A stretch of DNA of 29,669 nt from Candidatus Peribacterales bacterium (GTDB lineage Bacteria; Patescibacteriota; Gracilibacteria; Peribacterales; Peribacteraceae): assembly GCA_021731345.1 (NCBI GenBank), contig JAKFXO010000067.1, positions 1 through 29,669 on the forward strand, written 5' to 3'. The position numbers were made by a program, and so were the translations under genes. This document shows positions 16,301 through 24,378 of this stretch, in pieces; position 1 is the stretch's first letter, and every line of letters begins with the position of its first letter. The notes under the pieces are model-generated. The model searched no databases, had not been told where the DNA came from, and saw nothing but the letters and a program-made list of their open reading frames with translations.

Positions 16301-16801
16301 ATGAAGAAATATCGCCACGCCGTCGCAGCGCTTGTCCTGAAACCTTCTTCCGTATGCGCTCCGGATGGCTGCAAAGAGCTGCAGTCGATTTTGCTCGTCC
16401 ATAAGCCACGCAGAAATGATGCATGGCAGCTCCCGCAGGGTGGAATAGAGGCAGGGGAGACACCGTCTGAAGCCGCACTTCGAGAGCTCATGGAGGAGGC
16501 AGGGCTTTCCTATAATGAAGTCGCACATGTGAGCCCGTGTCTGTATTCGTATGATTTTCCGCCGGAATTTGTGAAGCGTCACAATCCGGTCAACGCCGGA
16601 CAGAAGCTCTGCTTTGTTGTCATCCATGCCACCAAAGACGCGCAGGTGAAAGTGGATGCCAACGAAGTGGATTCGTACGTCTGGGTGCTACCGGAACAGC
16701 TCTCGCACTACATTAAGCGTGAGGCATACCTGAAGGTGATCTTTGACGTGATTGCGGACTTTGAGAAGTGTCAGGGTGGCACGAAAGGCGGATCGATGTA
16801 A
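16301..16801 (+). CDS. Nudix hydrolase (RppH/Ap4A-hydrolase-like)
   Basis: A 166-residue Nudix protein. The catalytic box G(x5)E(x7)REUxEExGU is intact at residues 47-69 (GGIEAGETPSEAALRELMEEAGL by position, with RELMEEAG as the metal-binding core). WQLPQGG just before the box is characteristic of the RppH/Ap4A-type subgroup, which removes pyrophosphate from mRNA 5' ends or cleaves dinucleoside polyphosphates. If it is RppH-like, it would act on the triphosphate ends of the leaderless messages common here. TACGCT lies 8 bases before the ATG. recF follows after 9 bases. Confidence 0.88.
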   Translation: MKKYRHAVAALVLKPSSVCAPDGCKELQSILLVHKPRRNDAWQLPQGGIEAGETPSEAALRELMEEAGLSYNEVAHVSPCLYSYDFPPEFVKRHNPVNAGQKLCFVVIHATKDAQVKVDANEVDSYVWVLPEQLSHYIKREAYLKVIFDVIADFEKCQGGTKGGSM

Positions 16802-16810
16802 TCTCTGTCC

Positions 16811-17902
16811 GTGCGCATCTCATCACTCTCCTTACAGCATTTCCGCTCGTACGAATCTCTCGAGCTTTCGTTTGGTGATGCAGGTCGTCAGTATTTTTTT
16901 GGAGACAACGGCAGTGGTAAGACGAACATCGTGGAGGCGGTGTCTATTCTTTCACAGGGGCGCTCGTGTCTTCGTGCGGATCTTCCCGATGTTGTGCGGT
17001 TTGGTGGCATGTTTTTTAAAGTCAGTGCCAATATTCATAGTGATGATGGCGAAGAGCGTACGGTGGAGTGTGTGTTTCAGACGTCACCGCGAAAAGCGTC
17101 GGCGTATTTCATCAACGATGTTCGCACACCGCTCTTATCATTCATCGGTGTACTTCCGACGATCGTTTTTCTTCCGCAAGATTTGGATTTATTTACGGGT
17201 TCACCGTCAGGAAGGCGCAATTTTTTGGATTCTCTTCTCTCACAGCTGAAGCCTGATTATGCGGCTCTGAGACTCGAATACGAGCGTGTGCTGAAACAGC
17301 GAAACGCGCTCCTGAAACGTATCGCACAGGGTGAATCAAAAGAAAGTGAGCTCGATGTGTGGGACAGTGAACTGGCGTCCGCCGGAGCGGTGATTATCGC
17401 GAGGAGGAGTGATGCACTCGCAACCATCGGAGATCTTTTACCTACCGAACTTGAGCGTCTCGCAGAAACTCGTAAACACATTGCAGTGATTCCGGTGAGT
17501 ACCGCACCCGGAGACGAGCCCAAACAGGCGCTTGTGGATGCACTCCTAAAATACCGTTCACGCGACGTCATCTTGCAGACAACGACCGTTGGCCCACATC
17601 GTGATGACTGGCGCATTGAAGACGAGAAACGTGACATCGCCGTGACAGCGTCGCGCGGTCAGCAGCGTTCCATCTTGCTCGCGCTGCTATTTGTGCATGC
17701 AGCGCTCTTCAAAACCGTTCGCAAAGAACGCCCGGTGATCTTGCTCGATGATGTGCTCTCAGAGCTCGATGAGGATCATCAGCAAGCTCTCCTGACGCAT
17801 CTGCAGGATCATCAGGTCATGATCACCGCGACACACCCAACGACTCAGAAAGGCGACTTAGCAGCGTGGAGTGTGGCTGACGGTGAAGTGACACCGGTCT
17901 GA
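16811..17902 (+). CDS. recF: RecF, recombination mediator ATPase
   Basis: A 363-residue ABC-like ATPase that helps load RecA at gapped DNA. It opens with MRISSLSLQHFRSYESLEL, has Walker A GDNGSGKT (31-38), FLPQDLDLFTGSPSGRR, GPHRDD, the signature SRGQQRS and Walker B VILLDDVLSELD. Length is normal. The start codon is GTG. It sits 9 bases after the Nudix gene, not beside dnaN/gyrB as in many bacteria. The final 58 bases overlap the convergent ruvC gene. Confidence 0.95.
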   Translation: MRISSLSLQHFRSYESLELSFGDAGRQYFFGDNGSGKTNIVEAVSILSQGRSCLRADLPDVVRFGGMFFKVSANIHSDDGEERTVECVFQTSPRKASAYFINDVRTPLLSFIGVLPTIVFLPQDLDLFTGSPSGRRNFLDSLLSQLKPDYAALRLEYERVLKQRNALLKRIAQGESKESELDVWDSELASAGAVIIARRSDALATIGDLLPTELERLAETRKHIAVIPVSTAPGDEPKQALVDALLKYRSRDVILQTTTVGPHRDDWRIEDEKRDIAVTASRGQQRSILLALLFVHAALFKTVRKERPVILLDDVLSELDEDHQQALLTHLQDHQVMITATHPTTQKGDLAAWSVADGEVTPV

Positions 17903-18375
17903 CCGCGCATGATGTGAGCGCCGTAAATCGCAAGACCAAGAGCGTCAGCAGCGTCCGCTGGTTCAGGAGTTTCGGTGAGGGTCAGGATTCGTTTCACCAT
18001 CGACTGCATTTGCTTCTTGTCTGCTTGTCCGTCTCCAGTCACCGCAATTTTGAGCTGGAGCGGTGTCGCACTGAGGACATGAATTCCTGCCTTCTTGAGT
18101 GTGACGAGAATGACGCCTCGAGCTTGCGAGACATCCATGGCTGAACGCTTGTTGGTTGCGAAGAATAACTCTTCGACAACGGCCACGTCGGGTTTAGCTT
18201 CCTTCAAAAATCCTTCCAAATCCTGCGCAAGTTCAAGGAGCCGATCAGGCAGCTCGAGTGATGGTGATGTGGTGATCGTAAGCCAGTCTATGGCCTTCAG
18301 AGAGCCTTTTGTGTCAGTTTCGACGAGGCCTAGTCCTGCGGTAGAAAGCCCGGGATCGACGCCCAAAATTCGCAT
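17845..18375 (-). CDS. ruvC: RuvC, Holliday junction resolvase
   Basis: A 176-residue endonuclease that cuts Holliday junctions with RuvAB. The four catalytic acids are in place: Asp7 in GVDPG, Glu69 in VVEELFF, and Asp141 and Asp144 in ADAADALGLAI. FFATNKRSAMDVSQARG is also diagnostic. The start at 18375 puts MRILGVDPG at the N-terminus, and TACGAT lies 6 bases before it; the upstream ATGs at 18408 and 18390 are not family-like. The 3' end runs 58 bases into recF on the other strand, so the last ~19 residues share DNA with the RecF C-terminus. Confidence 0.94.
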   Translation of the reverse strand: MRILGVDPGLSTAGLGLVETDTKGSLKAIDWLTITTSPSLELPDRLLELAQDLEGFLKEAKPDVAVVEELFFATNKRSAMDVSQARGVILVTLKKAGIHVLSATPLQLKIAVTGDGQADKKQMQSMVKRILTLTETPEPADAADALGLAIYGAHIMRGQTGVTSPSATLHAAKSPF

Positions 18376-18450
18376 GGTGTGATCGTACTGCATCCGGGGG
18401 GTTCGCACACTTCAAAAAAGAGAGGTTTTCTGCTAGAATATGAGGATTTC

Positions 18451-19830
18451 ATGAACACCAAAAGACACCGTCATTTTGTGGCTTTTCCTCTCGCAGTCTT
18501 TCTGATGCTTGCAGTCGCTGGCATGGAGTCTGTCATGCAGGCTGGTGCCGAAGGTTTGGTTGGTGCGTCTGTCGTCAGATTTAAGGCGGATGCGAATCCT
18601 ATCGACTTCCAAACTGGCTGGATGCTGTCTGGAACACTAGAGCCAGGTACGACGGTGAGTGCGGATAAAAGCGGCGAGCATCTGGAGTTAATTCATGGAC
18701 ACGCCGTGCTTCGTTCCTCGGGCTTTACCCAGCTTACTGCGGGAACACTGCGCGTCATTGCGCTTGCCGCTTCCTACGCTGCGCTGCACGACGAATCTTC
18801 TACCACTGTGGTTCCGCTTACGGCACCTGTCATCGTGTCGTACGGAAGTGATACGAAAGTTGTAGTGCCTGGCATGCAGCTCACGGTGACAGCAGACAAC
18901 AAAACGACTGTCGCATCTGTGCCGCAGGATTGGTTTTTGCAGCAGATGCAAACTGTGAAGTTGCTCTCTGACAGCGTCATTCCTTCCGATGCATCTGGTC
19001 GTGAAGATGCTCAAGCAGGTCTTGCACATATGCTCTCGCATGGCCGTATCACGACTGATTCGTATCAGAAGGCTGAGGCAGCAACACTCTCTGTGGATTC
19101 CTCTGGTACAGCACTGAGACTTCTTCTTCTGCGCCTGCTACAGGAAAATGCTCGCACTGATACGGAAGCTTCCAGGCGGATTGCAGAAGCGATCAGCGAA
19201 GACAGATTCCTTGCAACCGAACTCGTGACTGTTCTTCCGCTTCACATCAGCACACTCCAAAAGCCAGTAGCCGAAGCGCATATCCGCATGTGGGAGAAGA
19301 GCGCGCTGTCACTAGGGCTCACGGATGTTACATCTGCAATCACCGTGCTTCGTTTGTATGCAGATTTTCCAGAGAAACTCACTCGTGCAGGGTACCCAGA
19401 GCAGTCCATGCTTTGGCAACACGCACTGGCGTACGTTGGTACCATCCTGCGCACTACGCTTTCTGGTGAGGCTCTCGCGAGCATGGACGCAACTCTGGAC
19501 ATCATCAATCGTGGTGACATCGATGAAGCTCCCAAGCCGACTTCTGTACCAGCACCATATGTTCCTGCAACAGACTGGTCTGAGTCTGAGCTCATTGCCA
19601 TTGTGCATCAGACACTGAGTTCCAAAGGAGTTCTCATGGCAGTGACGACCGAACTCGCACCAGATACTCCGACACAAACAGTTCGTGTGTCGGGAGTTTT
19701 CATCGCAGAGCAGGGGAGTGATGTTCCATACGTTTTTACGTTTGATGTCGCTCGTAACTTGATCACAGACATCAAGCGTAGTGGCAAAGAGCTGCCGAAC
19801 ACTGTGCCTGTCGATGTCTTTTTTCGATAA
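18451..19830 (+). CDS. Large exported protein, unknown
   Basis: A 459-residue protein with an N-terminal signal sequence or membrane anchor (residues ~8-25) and a large outside domain. Residues ~45-170 read as beta-rich (GWMLSGTLEPGTTVSA, LELIHGHAVLRSSG), recalling FecR-like or surface beta domains. Residues ~175-370 are alpha-helical with Leu-rich stretches. After a Pro-rich linker (APKPTSVPAPYVPATDW), a short C-terminal beta domain follows. I cannot name a family. I start at 18451, where TAGAAT lies 11 bases upstream and GAGGA forms a possible ribosome site; the in-frame GTG/ATG region further upstream overlaps the ruvC promoter. It is followed by a strong terminator. Confidence 0.7.
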   Translation: MNTKRHRHFVAFPLAVFLMLAVAGMESVMQAGAEGLVGASVVRFKADANPIDFQTGWMLSGTLEPGTTVSADKSGEHLELIHGHAVLRSSGFTQLTAGTLRVIALAASYAALHDESSTTVVPLTAPVIVSYGSDTKVVVPGMQLTVTADNKTTVASVPQDWFLQQMQTVKLLSDSVIPSDASGREDAQAGLAHMLSHGRITTDSYQKAEAATLSVDSSGTALRLLLLRLLQENARTDTEASRRIAEAISEDRFLATELVTVLPLHISTLQKPVAEAHIRMWEKSALSLGLTDVTSAITVLRLYADFPEKLTRAGYPEQSMLWQHALAYVGTILRTTLSGEALASMDATLDIINRGDIDEAPKPTSVPAPYVPATDWSESELIAIVHQTLSSKGVLMAVTTELAPDTPTQTVRVSGVFIAEQGSDVPYVFTFDVARNLITDIKRSGKELPNTVPVDVFFR

Positions 19831-19831
19831 G

Positions 19832-19862
19832 AAAAAAGGCCCCCGTGTGGAGGCCTTCTTCG
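19832..19862. terminator. Bidirectional hairpin terminator
   Basis: AAGGCC (19836-19841) pairs with GGCCTT (19852-19857) around a short loop. A-rich sequence lies on the left and T-rich on the right, so it can stop both the exported-protein gene (+) and the DUF378 gene (-). Confidence 0.75.
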
Positions 19863-19874
19863 TCTTGAATCCGA

Positions 19875-20126
19875 TTACATCGGCTTCGAAGCGCCGCAGC
19901 TGCTACCACAGCAACCTTTGCTGCACATAGCGAGCTTGTAGACTCCGGCAAGTCCTACGAGGACGTACACGACAGCCTCGAGCTTCATCCACTTACCGAG
20001 GAGCATGTGAACGACGTTCCAGTCAGCGCCGCTGACGAGCCAGCCAAGACCAACGAGGCCCCAGTTCAAAGCTCCAACAACGACGAGCACACAGACGACG
20101 GTGCCCAGAACATTTTTCTGACACAT
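19875..20126 (-). CDS. DUF378-family membrane protein with Cys-rich tail
   Basis: An 83-residue protein with two hydrophobic segments. VVVGALNWGLVGL and AVVYVLVGLAGVYKL are the conserved features of the DUF378 family, whose function is unknown. The C-terminus carries a cluster of four Cys (CSKGCCGSSC) that could bind metal. Start at 20126 (MCQKNVLG) is preferred to an ATG 10 codons upstream. TATTCT ends 15 bases before it. It is single, ending at a shared bidirectional terminator. Confidence 0.8.
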   Translation of the reverse strand: MCQKNVLGTVVCVLVVVGALNWGLVGLGWLVSGADWNVVHMLLGKWMKLEAVVYVLVGLAGVYKLAMCSKGCCGSSCGASKPM

Positions 20127-20299
20127 AACGGAAGTAGGGAAAGAATAAGAGCACACTCTTTATAGAATTCTGGCAAATAAGCCGCAAGTTTTTCCCTTGT
20201 ACAAGCGGAAAGATTTGTGACGAAATCAATTTTTGATCACAAATGTTGAACACTATATTTATCTCAAGAATTCCTCTTTTGCATCTTCAAGTTCTGCTT

Positions 20300-20605
20300 T
20301 TAGTTGTATGACGACCGGTGGCAGCGTTCCATCATCTGTGCGACTGAGAATTTGGAAACAGGCATGTCTATTTCCTGTACCACTGCTTCGACTGCCTCAG
20401 CATCACGCAGCGACATCTGGCGTCTCAACTTTGAAAGCTCCTCCGCGGCTTTTGTAATTTCTGCAGCCGTGAGCTCGCTTTGTTGTTCGCCGTGAACGAA
20501 TGCACGGTAATCGTGACGATGGGGCTGATGCTCTTCACGGTATGTACCCATGCCTCTATGAAAGATCATGAATGATTGTTCATCAATATTTTCAGGGCGA
20601 CACAT
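20300..20605 (-). CDS. Small helical protein, probably frameshifted (reads on to 20259)
   Basis: A 101-residue reading with an N-terminal part MCRPENIDEQSFMIFHRG and a helical segment (LTAAEITKAAEELSKLRRQM). I recognise no family. The last ~12 residues (ERCHRSSYN) look unlike protein. In the -1 frame the sequence continues as DDGTLPPVVIQLKAELEDA and ends LR-stop at 20259. This suggests one real protein of about 115 residues with an indel somewhere in 20310-20345. AGAGG lies 10 bases before the ATG as a possible ribosome site. It lies between tRNA-Ile and the DUF378 gene. Confidence 0.5.
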   Translation of the reverse strand: MCRPENIDEQSFMIFHRGMGTYREEHQPHRHDYRAFVHGEQQSELTAAEITKAAEELSKLRRQMSLRDAEAVEAVVQEIDMPVSKFSVAQMMERCHRSSYN

Positions 20606-20714
20606 TACTTGGTGGCCTCTGCAAGCTCTAAAGTCGTTCTAGGTGATGTATTCCTATAAGCGAAAGAGACCGCCCGCATCCGTGGGATAGTCGTGTATAT
20701 GGCATGATGATGGA

Positions 20715-20791
20715 TGGTGGGCGACGGCAGACTTGAACTGCCGACCTCGACATTATCAGTGTCGCGCTCTAACCAGCTGAGCTAGTCGCCC
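20715..20791 (-). tRNA. tRNA-Ile(GAT)
   Basis: A 77-base tRNA on the minus strand. The acceptor GGGCGAC pairs with GTCGCCC, the D arm has GCTC/GAGC, the anticodon loop CTGATAA gives GAT, the T arm has AGTTCAAGTCT, and CCA is encoded. Its 5' side carries the copy-containing leader described at 20825-20885. Confidence 0.96.
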
Positions 20792-20824
20792 ACGTGTGTG
20801 GAATCTTTGATCGGTACTGACACC

Positions 20825-20885
20825 GCGCTAGCGCCCTTTTGTTTGACGCTCTGCTCCGCAGAGCTAGGCCAGCTGAGCTAGTCGC
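20825..20885 (-). promoter_or_regulatory. Structured tRNA leader with 5' copy of tRNA-Ile
   Basis: On the minus strand, 20885-20869 repeats the tRNA's GCGACTAGCTCAGCTGG exactly, stopping at the D-loop GG. Next comes hairpin GCTCTGC-GGA-GCAGAGC (20864-20848), an A-rich linker with AAAAGG (20840-20835), then GCTAGCGC (20832-20825). The last strand pairs with GCG(A)CTAGC of the copy: 8 pairs and one bulged A. It ends 33 bases before the tRNA. The tRNA-Lys leader has the same plan. Function is unknown; see findings. Confidence 0.55.
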
Positions 20886-20962
20886 TTACTGGCGCGTATG
20901 CACGGTAATACCGGCGATAGAAAAAGGAGCAACTGTGACGGCAATAACTTCGTAGCCCGTAA

Positions 20963-20991
20963 AGGGTACGAACTCATGAGAGATCGGTCAA
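20963..20991 (-). promoter_or_regulatory. Putative tRNA-Ile promoter
   Basis: TTGACC and TACCCT are 17 bases apart on the minus strand. A transcript from here would contain the leader element and tRNA-Ile. Other TTGnnn/TAnnnT pairs exist nearby, so the choice is uncertain. Confidence 0.4.
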
Positions 20992-21029
20992 TACAAAACA
21001 GCAGAGATACGCTGCAAACGCGTTATACC

Positions 21030-21959
21030 CTATTTCTTGTAAATCTCGGTGACGCTCGTGCCGCTTTCTACGTGCCTGATGACCTCTGCGAGCATAGGAG
21101 CGATGGTCAGAATCTTGAGTCCTGGGAAGGCGTCTGGCTTCACGGGCATGCTATCCGTGACGACAACTTCCTTAAATGCAGCCTTCGTCAGGTTCTCGTG
21201 TGCCTTGCCTGAGAAGATAGGGTGCGTCACAGCTGCGTACACGTCAGGAGCGGCACCTCGTTTCAGGAGCGCCTGCTTGGCGGGGATCATGGATGAACCG
21301 GTGTCGATCATGTCATCGAAGATGATGCATGTTTTATTCTCAATGTTTCCGACAACTTCGACGATCTCCGCTTGATGATGAGCCGTGCGGTTTTTGTGCA
21401 TGACTGCCAGATCCGCTCCGAGAAGATCGGCAAATTTCTTCGCACGCTTTGCGCCACCCGCATCCGGTGCGACGACGACCGTGTCTTTCAATCCTTTTTT
21501 CTTGAAGTACTCGGCAAAGATCATGCGTGCATCGAGTGCATCGACAGGAACTGTGAAGAATCCCTGAATCTGATCTGAGTGGAGATCCAGCGTGATGACG
21601 TGATTTGCTCCGGCGCTTTCCAGAAGCTGTGCGACAAGTTTGGCGGAGATAGGCTCACGAGGCAGCGCCACGCGGTCTTGGCGCGCGTACGGAAAGTGCG
21701 GGATGATGACGTGTACGGCGGACGCGAAGCTGAGCTTCGCGGCTTGGCACATCAGAAAGAGCTCCATGAGGTCCTCGTTTGGATTCAGGGTTCCGGTCTG
21801 GAGAATGAAGACTTCTTTGCCACGGATGCTTTCCTCGTACTTGATATAGCGCTCACCGCAACTGAATGCTTTGAGCGTAATCTTTCCTGTCTCAGCCCCG
21901 AGCTCCTTTGCCACTGCGGCTGCAAGTAGGGGATGCGATGATCCAGCGAAAAGGTGCAT
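21030..21959 (-). CDS. prs: Ribose-phosphate pyrophosphokinase (PRPP synthetase)
   Basis: A 309-residue enzyme that makes PRPP from ribose 5-phosphate and ATP for nucleotide synthesis. Landmarks are MHLFAGSSHPLLAAAVAKEL, the flexible RYIKYEESIRGKEVFILQ, PHFPYARQDR, VITLDLHSDQIQGFF, VVVAPDAGGAKRA and the PRPP loop CIIFDDMIDTGSS. I place the start at 21959, since TGATATAAT (extended -10) ends 7 bases before it; the frame stays open 37 codons further upstream but that part is not family-like. Length is normal for the family. Confidence 0.95.
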   Translation of the reverse strand: MHLFAGSSHPLLAAAVAKELGAETGKITLKAFSCGERYIKYEESIRGKEVFILQTGTLNPNEDLMELFLMCQAAKLSFASAVHVIIPHFPYARQDRVALPREPISAKLVAQLLESAGANHVITLDLHSDQIQGFFTVPVDALDARMIFAEYFKKKGLKDTVVVAPDAGGAKRAKKFADLLGADLAVMHKNRTAHHQAEIVEVVGNIENKTCIIFDDMIDTGSSMIPAKQALLKRGAAPDVYAAVTHPIFSGKAHENLTKAAFKEVVVTDSMPVKPDAFPGLKILTIAPMLAEVIRHVESGTSVTEIYKK

Positions 21960-22036
21960 CACACCTATTATATCACAGGAACGGCGTGTTGTGATGCCGT
22001 TTTCTGCAACTGGATGCGCGTTTTGAGTGTCGTTTA

Positions 22037-23260
22037 CTAGTGTACGAGTGTCAGGACGACTGCAAAGCACAGTGATGCGTATGTTCCGACGAGTGCAATC
22101 CGTCCATATTTTTTGCGTGATTCCGTTGCGGCGTGCACAGCAAAAGCAAAGATTGGAATGATGACAGGAACAATGAAGCGGAAATCTTCATTCGCGACGG
22201 ATGGCGTATGGAAGCGATGAAGTACGATGCCTATAATGAGAACTGCGCACATAGAAAGCAGCATCATTCTTCCGAGTACGTGTTTCGACCGAACTCCGAT
22301 CAACATCATCACGAGCATGAAACAACCAGTTAGCAGCAGGACGGATGCAAGTCGTTTCGGTACAACATAGTGATGTCCGAAGTGAGCTGTTTTCAAGAGA
22401 TGCTCAAACAGAATTTCACGTCGTGGTGTTGTGAGATCATCGGTCAATGGAAAAAGCATGACCATGATGGGGTTGAACGTGACGAAGTCGCGCAGCACGA
22501 GCGGAACCGTGACGGACTCATGCGTTCCTGATTCATTACCCACGATGGAGGTTTGTCTCTCGATGCCAAGTCGCAGTACAAAGAACCAACCTGCGATGAT
22601 CATGATGAGAATGATGGCTCCGGCCATGAGTGCGGCTCTGCGTTTTCTGGATATATTCGTTGCCGTCAGAATACTGAGAAGAAGCACAGGAATAAGCAGG
22701 AGCGCCGTGCTTTTGGTGAGCAGTGCGAGACCAAGTACTGCGCTTGCAGCCATGATGTCTCCTGTTCGCTTGGATTCATTCCATCGGAGCAAGAGTCCGA
22801 TGACGAGGAACAAAAACAGAGTCAGTAGTCCATCATTCGTGATTTGCGATGAGAGCACAATGAGACCTGGAAACACGGCGATGAGCAGGCCGAACAGGAG
22901 TGCTCCAGTATCATTTTTCTGAAAGATTATTGTTCCGATCCAAAGTCCCGTGATCAGAGTCATGATCGACATCGCAATAGAGATGATTTGCAGTGACCCG
23001 TAACCGAATCCGAGTAACGCTGTGTATTTCATCCAGAGTGCACAGAGCACGTAGTACAAAGGCGGCTGAAATGTTTCCCAACCGAATGTCGCGGCTGGGA
23101 GATGTCCATTTTCAAAGAGGAACCGAATGTACTGATGGTGGCCTTGCCAGTCGTACGCGTGCACCCAGTATGGCGTGCGCACTGCATAGAACATGCGCAG
23201 TAGTGCTCCGAGAGCGACGATGGTGAGAAGCCCTGCTGAGCGAAGTCTGTGTGATTGCAT
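22037..23260 (-). CDS. GT-C membrane glycosyltransferase (PMT/ArnT-like)
   Basis: A 407-residue protein with about ten membrane helices. After the first helix an outside loop carries VRTPYWVHAYDWQGHHQYIRF, with an Asp in the place of the catalytic acid of GT-C enzymes. WETFQPPLYYVLCALW follows, like the Q/HPPLYY motif of PMT/ArnT-type transferases. Such enzymes move sugars from lipid carriers to proteins or lipids on the outer side. The acceptor is unknown. I start at 23260 with a possible ribosome site GGAG 4 bases upstream; the long upstream extension crosses the divergent gene and is a shadow. Confidence 0.8.
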   Translation of the reverse strand: MQSHRLRSAGLLTIVALGALLRMFYAVRTPYWVHAYDWQGHHQYIRFLFENGHLPAATFGWETFQPPLYYVLCALWMKYTALLGFGYGSLQIISIAMSIMTLITGLWIGTIIFQKNDTGALLFGLLIAVFPGLIVLSSQITNDGLLTLFLFLVIGLLLRWNESKRTGDIMAASAVLGLALLTKSTALLLIPVLLLSILTATNISRKRRAALMAGAIILIMIIAGWFFVLRLGIERQTSIVGNESGTHESVTVPLVLRDFVTFNPIMVMLFPLTDDLTTPRREILFEHLLKTAHFGHHYVVPKRLASVLLLTGCFMLVMMLIGVRSKHVLGRMMLLSMCAVLIIGIVLHRFHTPSVANEDFRFIVPVIIPIFAFAVHAATESRKKYGRIALVGTYASLCFAVVLTLVH

Positions 23261-23288
23261 CTGCTCCAGACTACCGTGACTTGATCGG

Positions 23289-23296
23289 AGTATAGT
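23289..23296. promoter_or_regulatory. Overlapping divergent -10 elements
   Basis: AGTATAGT contains TATAGT (plus, 23291-23296), 7 bases before the PRC-barrel ATG at 23304, and TATACT (minus, 23294-23289) for the glycosyltransferase. The two -10 hexamers share four base pairs. Confidence 0.55.
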
Positions 23297-23303
23297 AGGG
23301 GAC

Positions 23304-23864
23304 ATGCATCTGCGTTCGTCACAGGTCAGAGGTATCCAAGTCGTGGATGATGGCACGCAGCAGATCGTGGGATTCTTAAAGTATCCGCTCATCGAACCCG
23401 ATACAGGGCGCGTACTAGGCTTCTTCGTCCTCTCCACTTTTTCAGGTCATGATGTCTTTTTGCAATGCATGGACATTATTGCGTGGGGAACGAGGGTGCA
23501 CATCAGAAGCGAAGACTGCCTCAGTCCTCCTGATGAACTCATTCGCCTCAAGTCTGCTTTGGAAGACCCTCGACGCGTTATCGGACAGGTCATTCGTACG
23601 AAGGACACGAATCGCAATCTTGGTATTTGCGGTGATGTGCAGTTTAACACTCGACACTTCATTGCTGAGTGGATATTTCCTCGTAAGTTCTTTATCGCTC
23701 GTCAGCCGCTCCCGATGGCAGATGTCGTCGAGGTGACGCCGGAAGCCGTATGGGTGAAAGATCCACTGAGGCCTATTCCTGTACGCGAGCCGAAGCGCCG
23801 GGAGGAAGAAGTCGTGACGGGTATCCCTGATGTTGTGCCAACGGTGCAGACACGAAACTTATAA
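23304..23864 (+). CDS. PRC-barrel domain protein
   Basis: A 186-residue protein with an N-terminal PRC-barrel (MHLRSSQVRGIQVVDDG, then IVGFLKYPLIEPDTGRVLGFFV) and a second, weaker barrel from about residue 85 (IGQVIRTKDTNRNLG). The tail is Pro/Arg-rich. PRC-barrels are small beta domains found in RimM and photosynthetic H subunits that mediate RNA or protein contacts; the role of stand-alone versions in CPR bacteria is not known. TATAGT lies 7 bases before the ATG, so the message is leaderless. Confidence 0.8.
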   Translation: MHLRSSQVRGIQVVDDGTQQIVGFLKYPLIEPDTGRVLGFFVLSTFSGHDVFLQCMDIIAWGTRVHIRSEDCLSPPDELIRLKSALEDPRRVIGQVIRTKDTNRNLGICGDVQFNTRHFIAEWIFPRKFFIARQPLPMADVVEVTPEAVWVKDPLRPIPVREPKRREEEVVTGIPDVVPTVQTRNL

Positions 23865-23878
23865 TCTCCAGATAACAA

Positions 23879-23902
23879 AAACCCCTCCACGTGGAGGGGT
23901 TT
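23879..23902. terminator. Perfect palindromic bidirectional terminator
   Basis: A 24-base perfect inverted repeat centred on CACGTG (CCCCTCCAC/GTGGAGGGG), with AAAAA on the left and TTT on the right. It separates the convergent PRC-barrel and pilin-like genes. Confidence 0.9.
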
Positions 23903-23924
23903 GATGTCGTAGATAGGTTCGTCT

Positions 23925-24281
23925 TTAACCTGCTGTGAAGAGGCTGTTGACGAGAGAAACGATGACGCGGGCGAAGAGGATGACGATGATACCGATGATC
24001 ACGTAGATGATCGTCTGCTTTGCCTTGTCTTTCTGAGCCTCGTCTCCACCGGAGACAATGAGGCGGATACCAGCGACGATGACGTACACCACAGCGATCA
24101 GGAGTACGAAGTCGAGCACCGTTGTGACGATGCTCACGATGAGCGTCTTGATATCACCAACGTTAGCCTCATCTGGAAGGCCAGGAATTGGAGTCGGATC
24201 AGGGAGCTGCGCGAAGGCGGTGCCTACGGCCATCTGCGTTGCGGCACATGCACCGGATACTTGTGCGAGAAATTTTTTCAT
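23925..24281 (-). CDS. T4SS pilin-like (TrbC/VirB2-type) protein
   Basis: A 118-residue exported protein. A signal peptide ends near AVGTAFAQ, followed by a short Pro-rich region and two long hydrophobic helices (about residues 48-72 and 88-112) joined by SGGDEAQKDKAKQ. This is the form of the TrbC/VirB2-like 'T4SS pilin' family that is common in Parcubacteria and relatives. It probably makes a surface pilus or an inner-membrane component, though whether it forms a fibre is unproven. I start at MKKFLAQ (24281); the frame extends 19 codons upstream into noncoding DNA. A second membrane protein gene lies directly upstream. Confidence 0.85.
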   Translation of the reverse strand: MKKFLAQVSGACAATQMAVGTAFAQLPDPTPIPGLPDEANVGDIKTLIVSIVTTVLDFVLLIAVVYVIVAGIRLIVSGGDEAQKDKAKQTIIYVIIGIIVILFARVIVSLVNSLFTAG

Positions 24282-24378
24282 AGAGAGATTTGGTGAGAGG
24301 AAACGTCTGCCATTATCTAGCGAGAATCGTCTGTCCACAAGTGCATTTCGCTATATGGAAAGCAAACTTTGCATGCCA

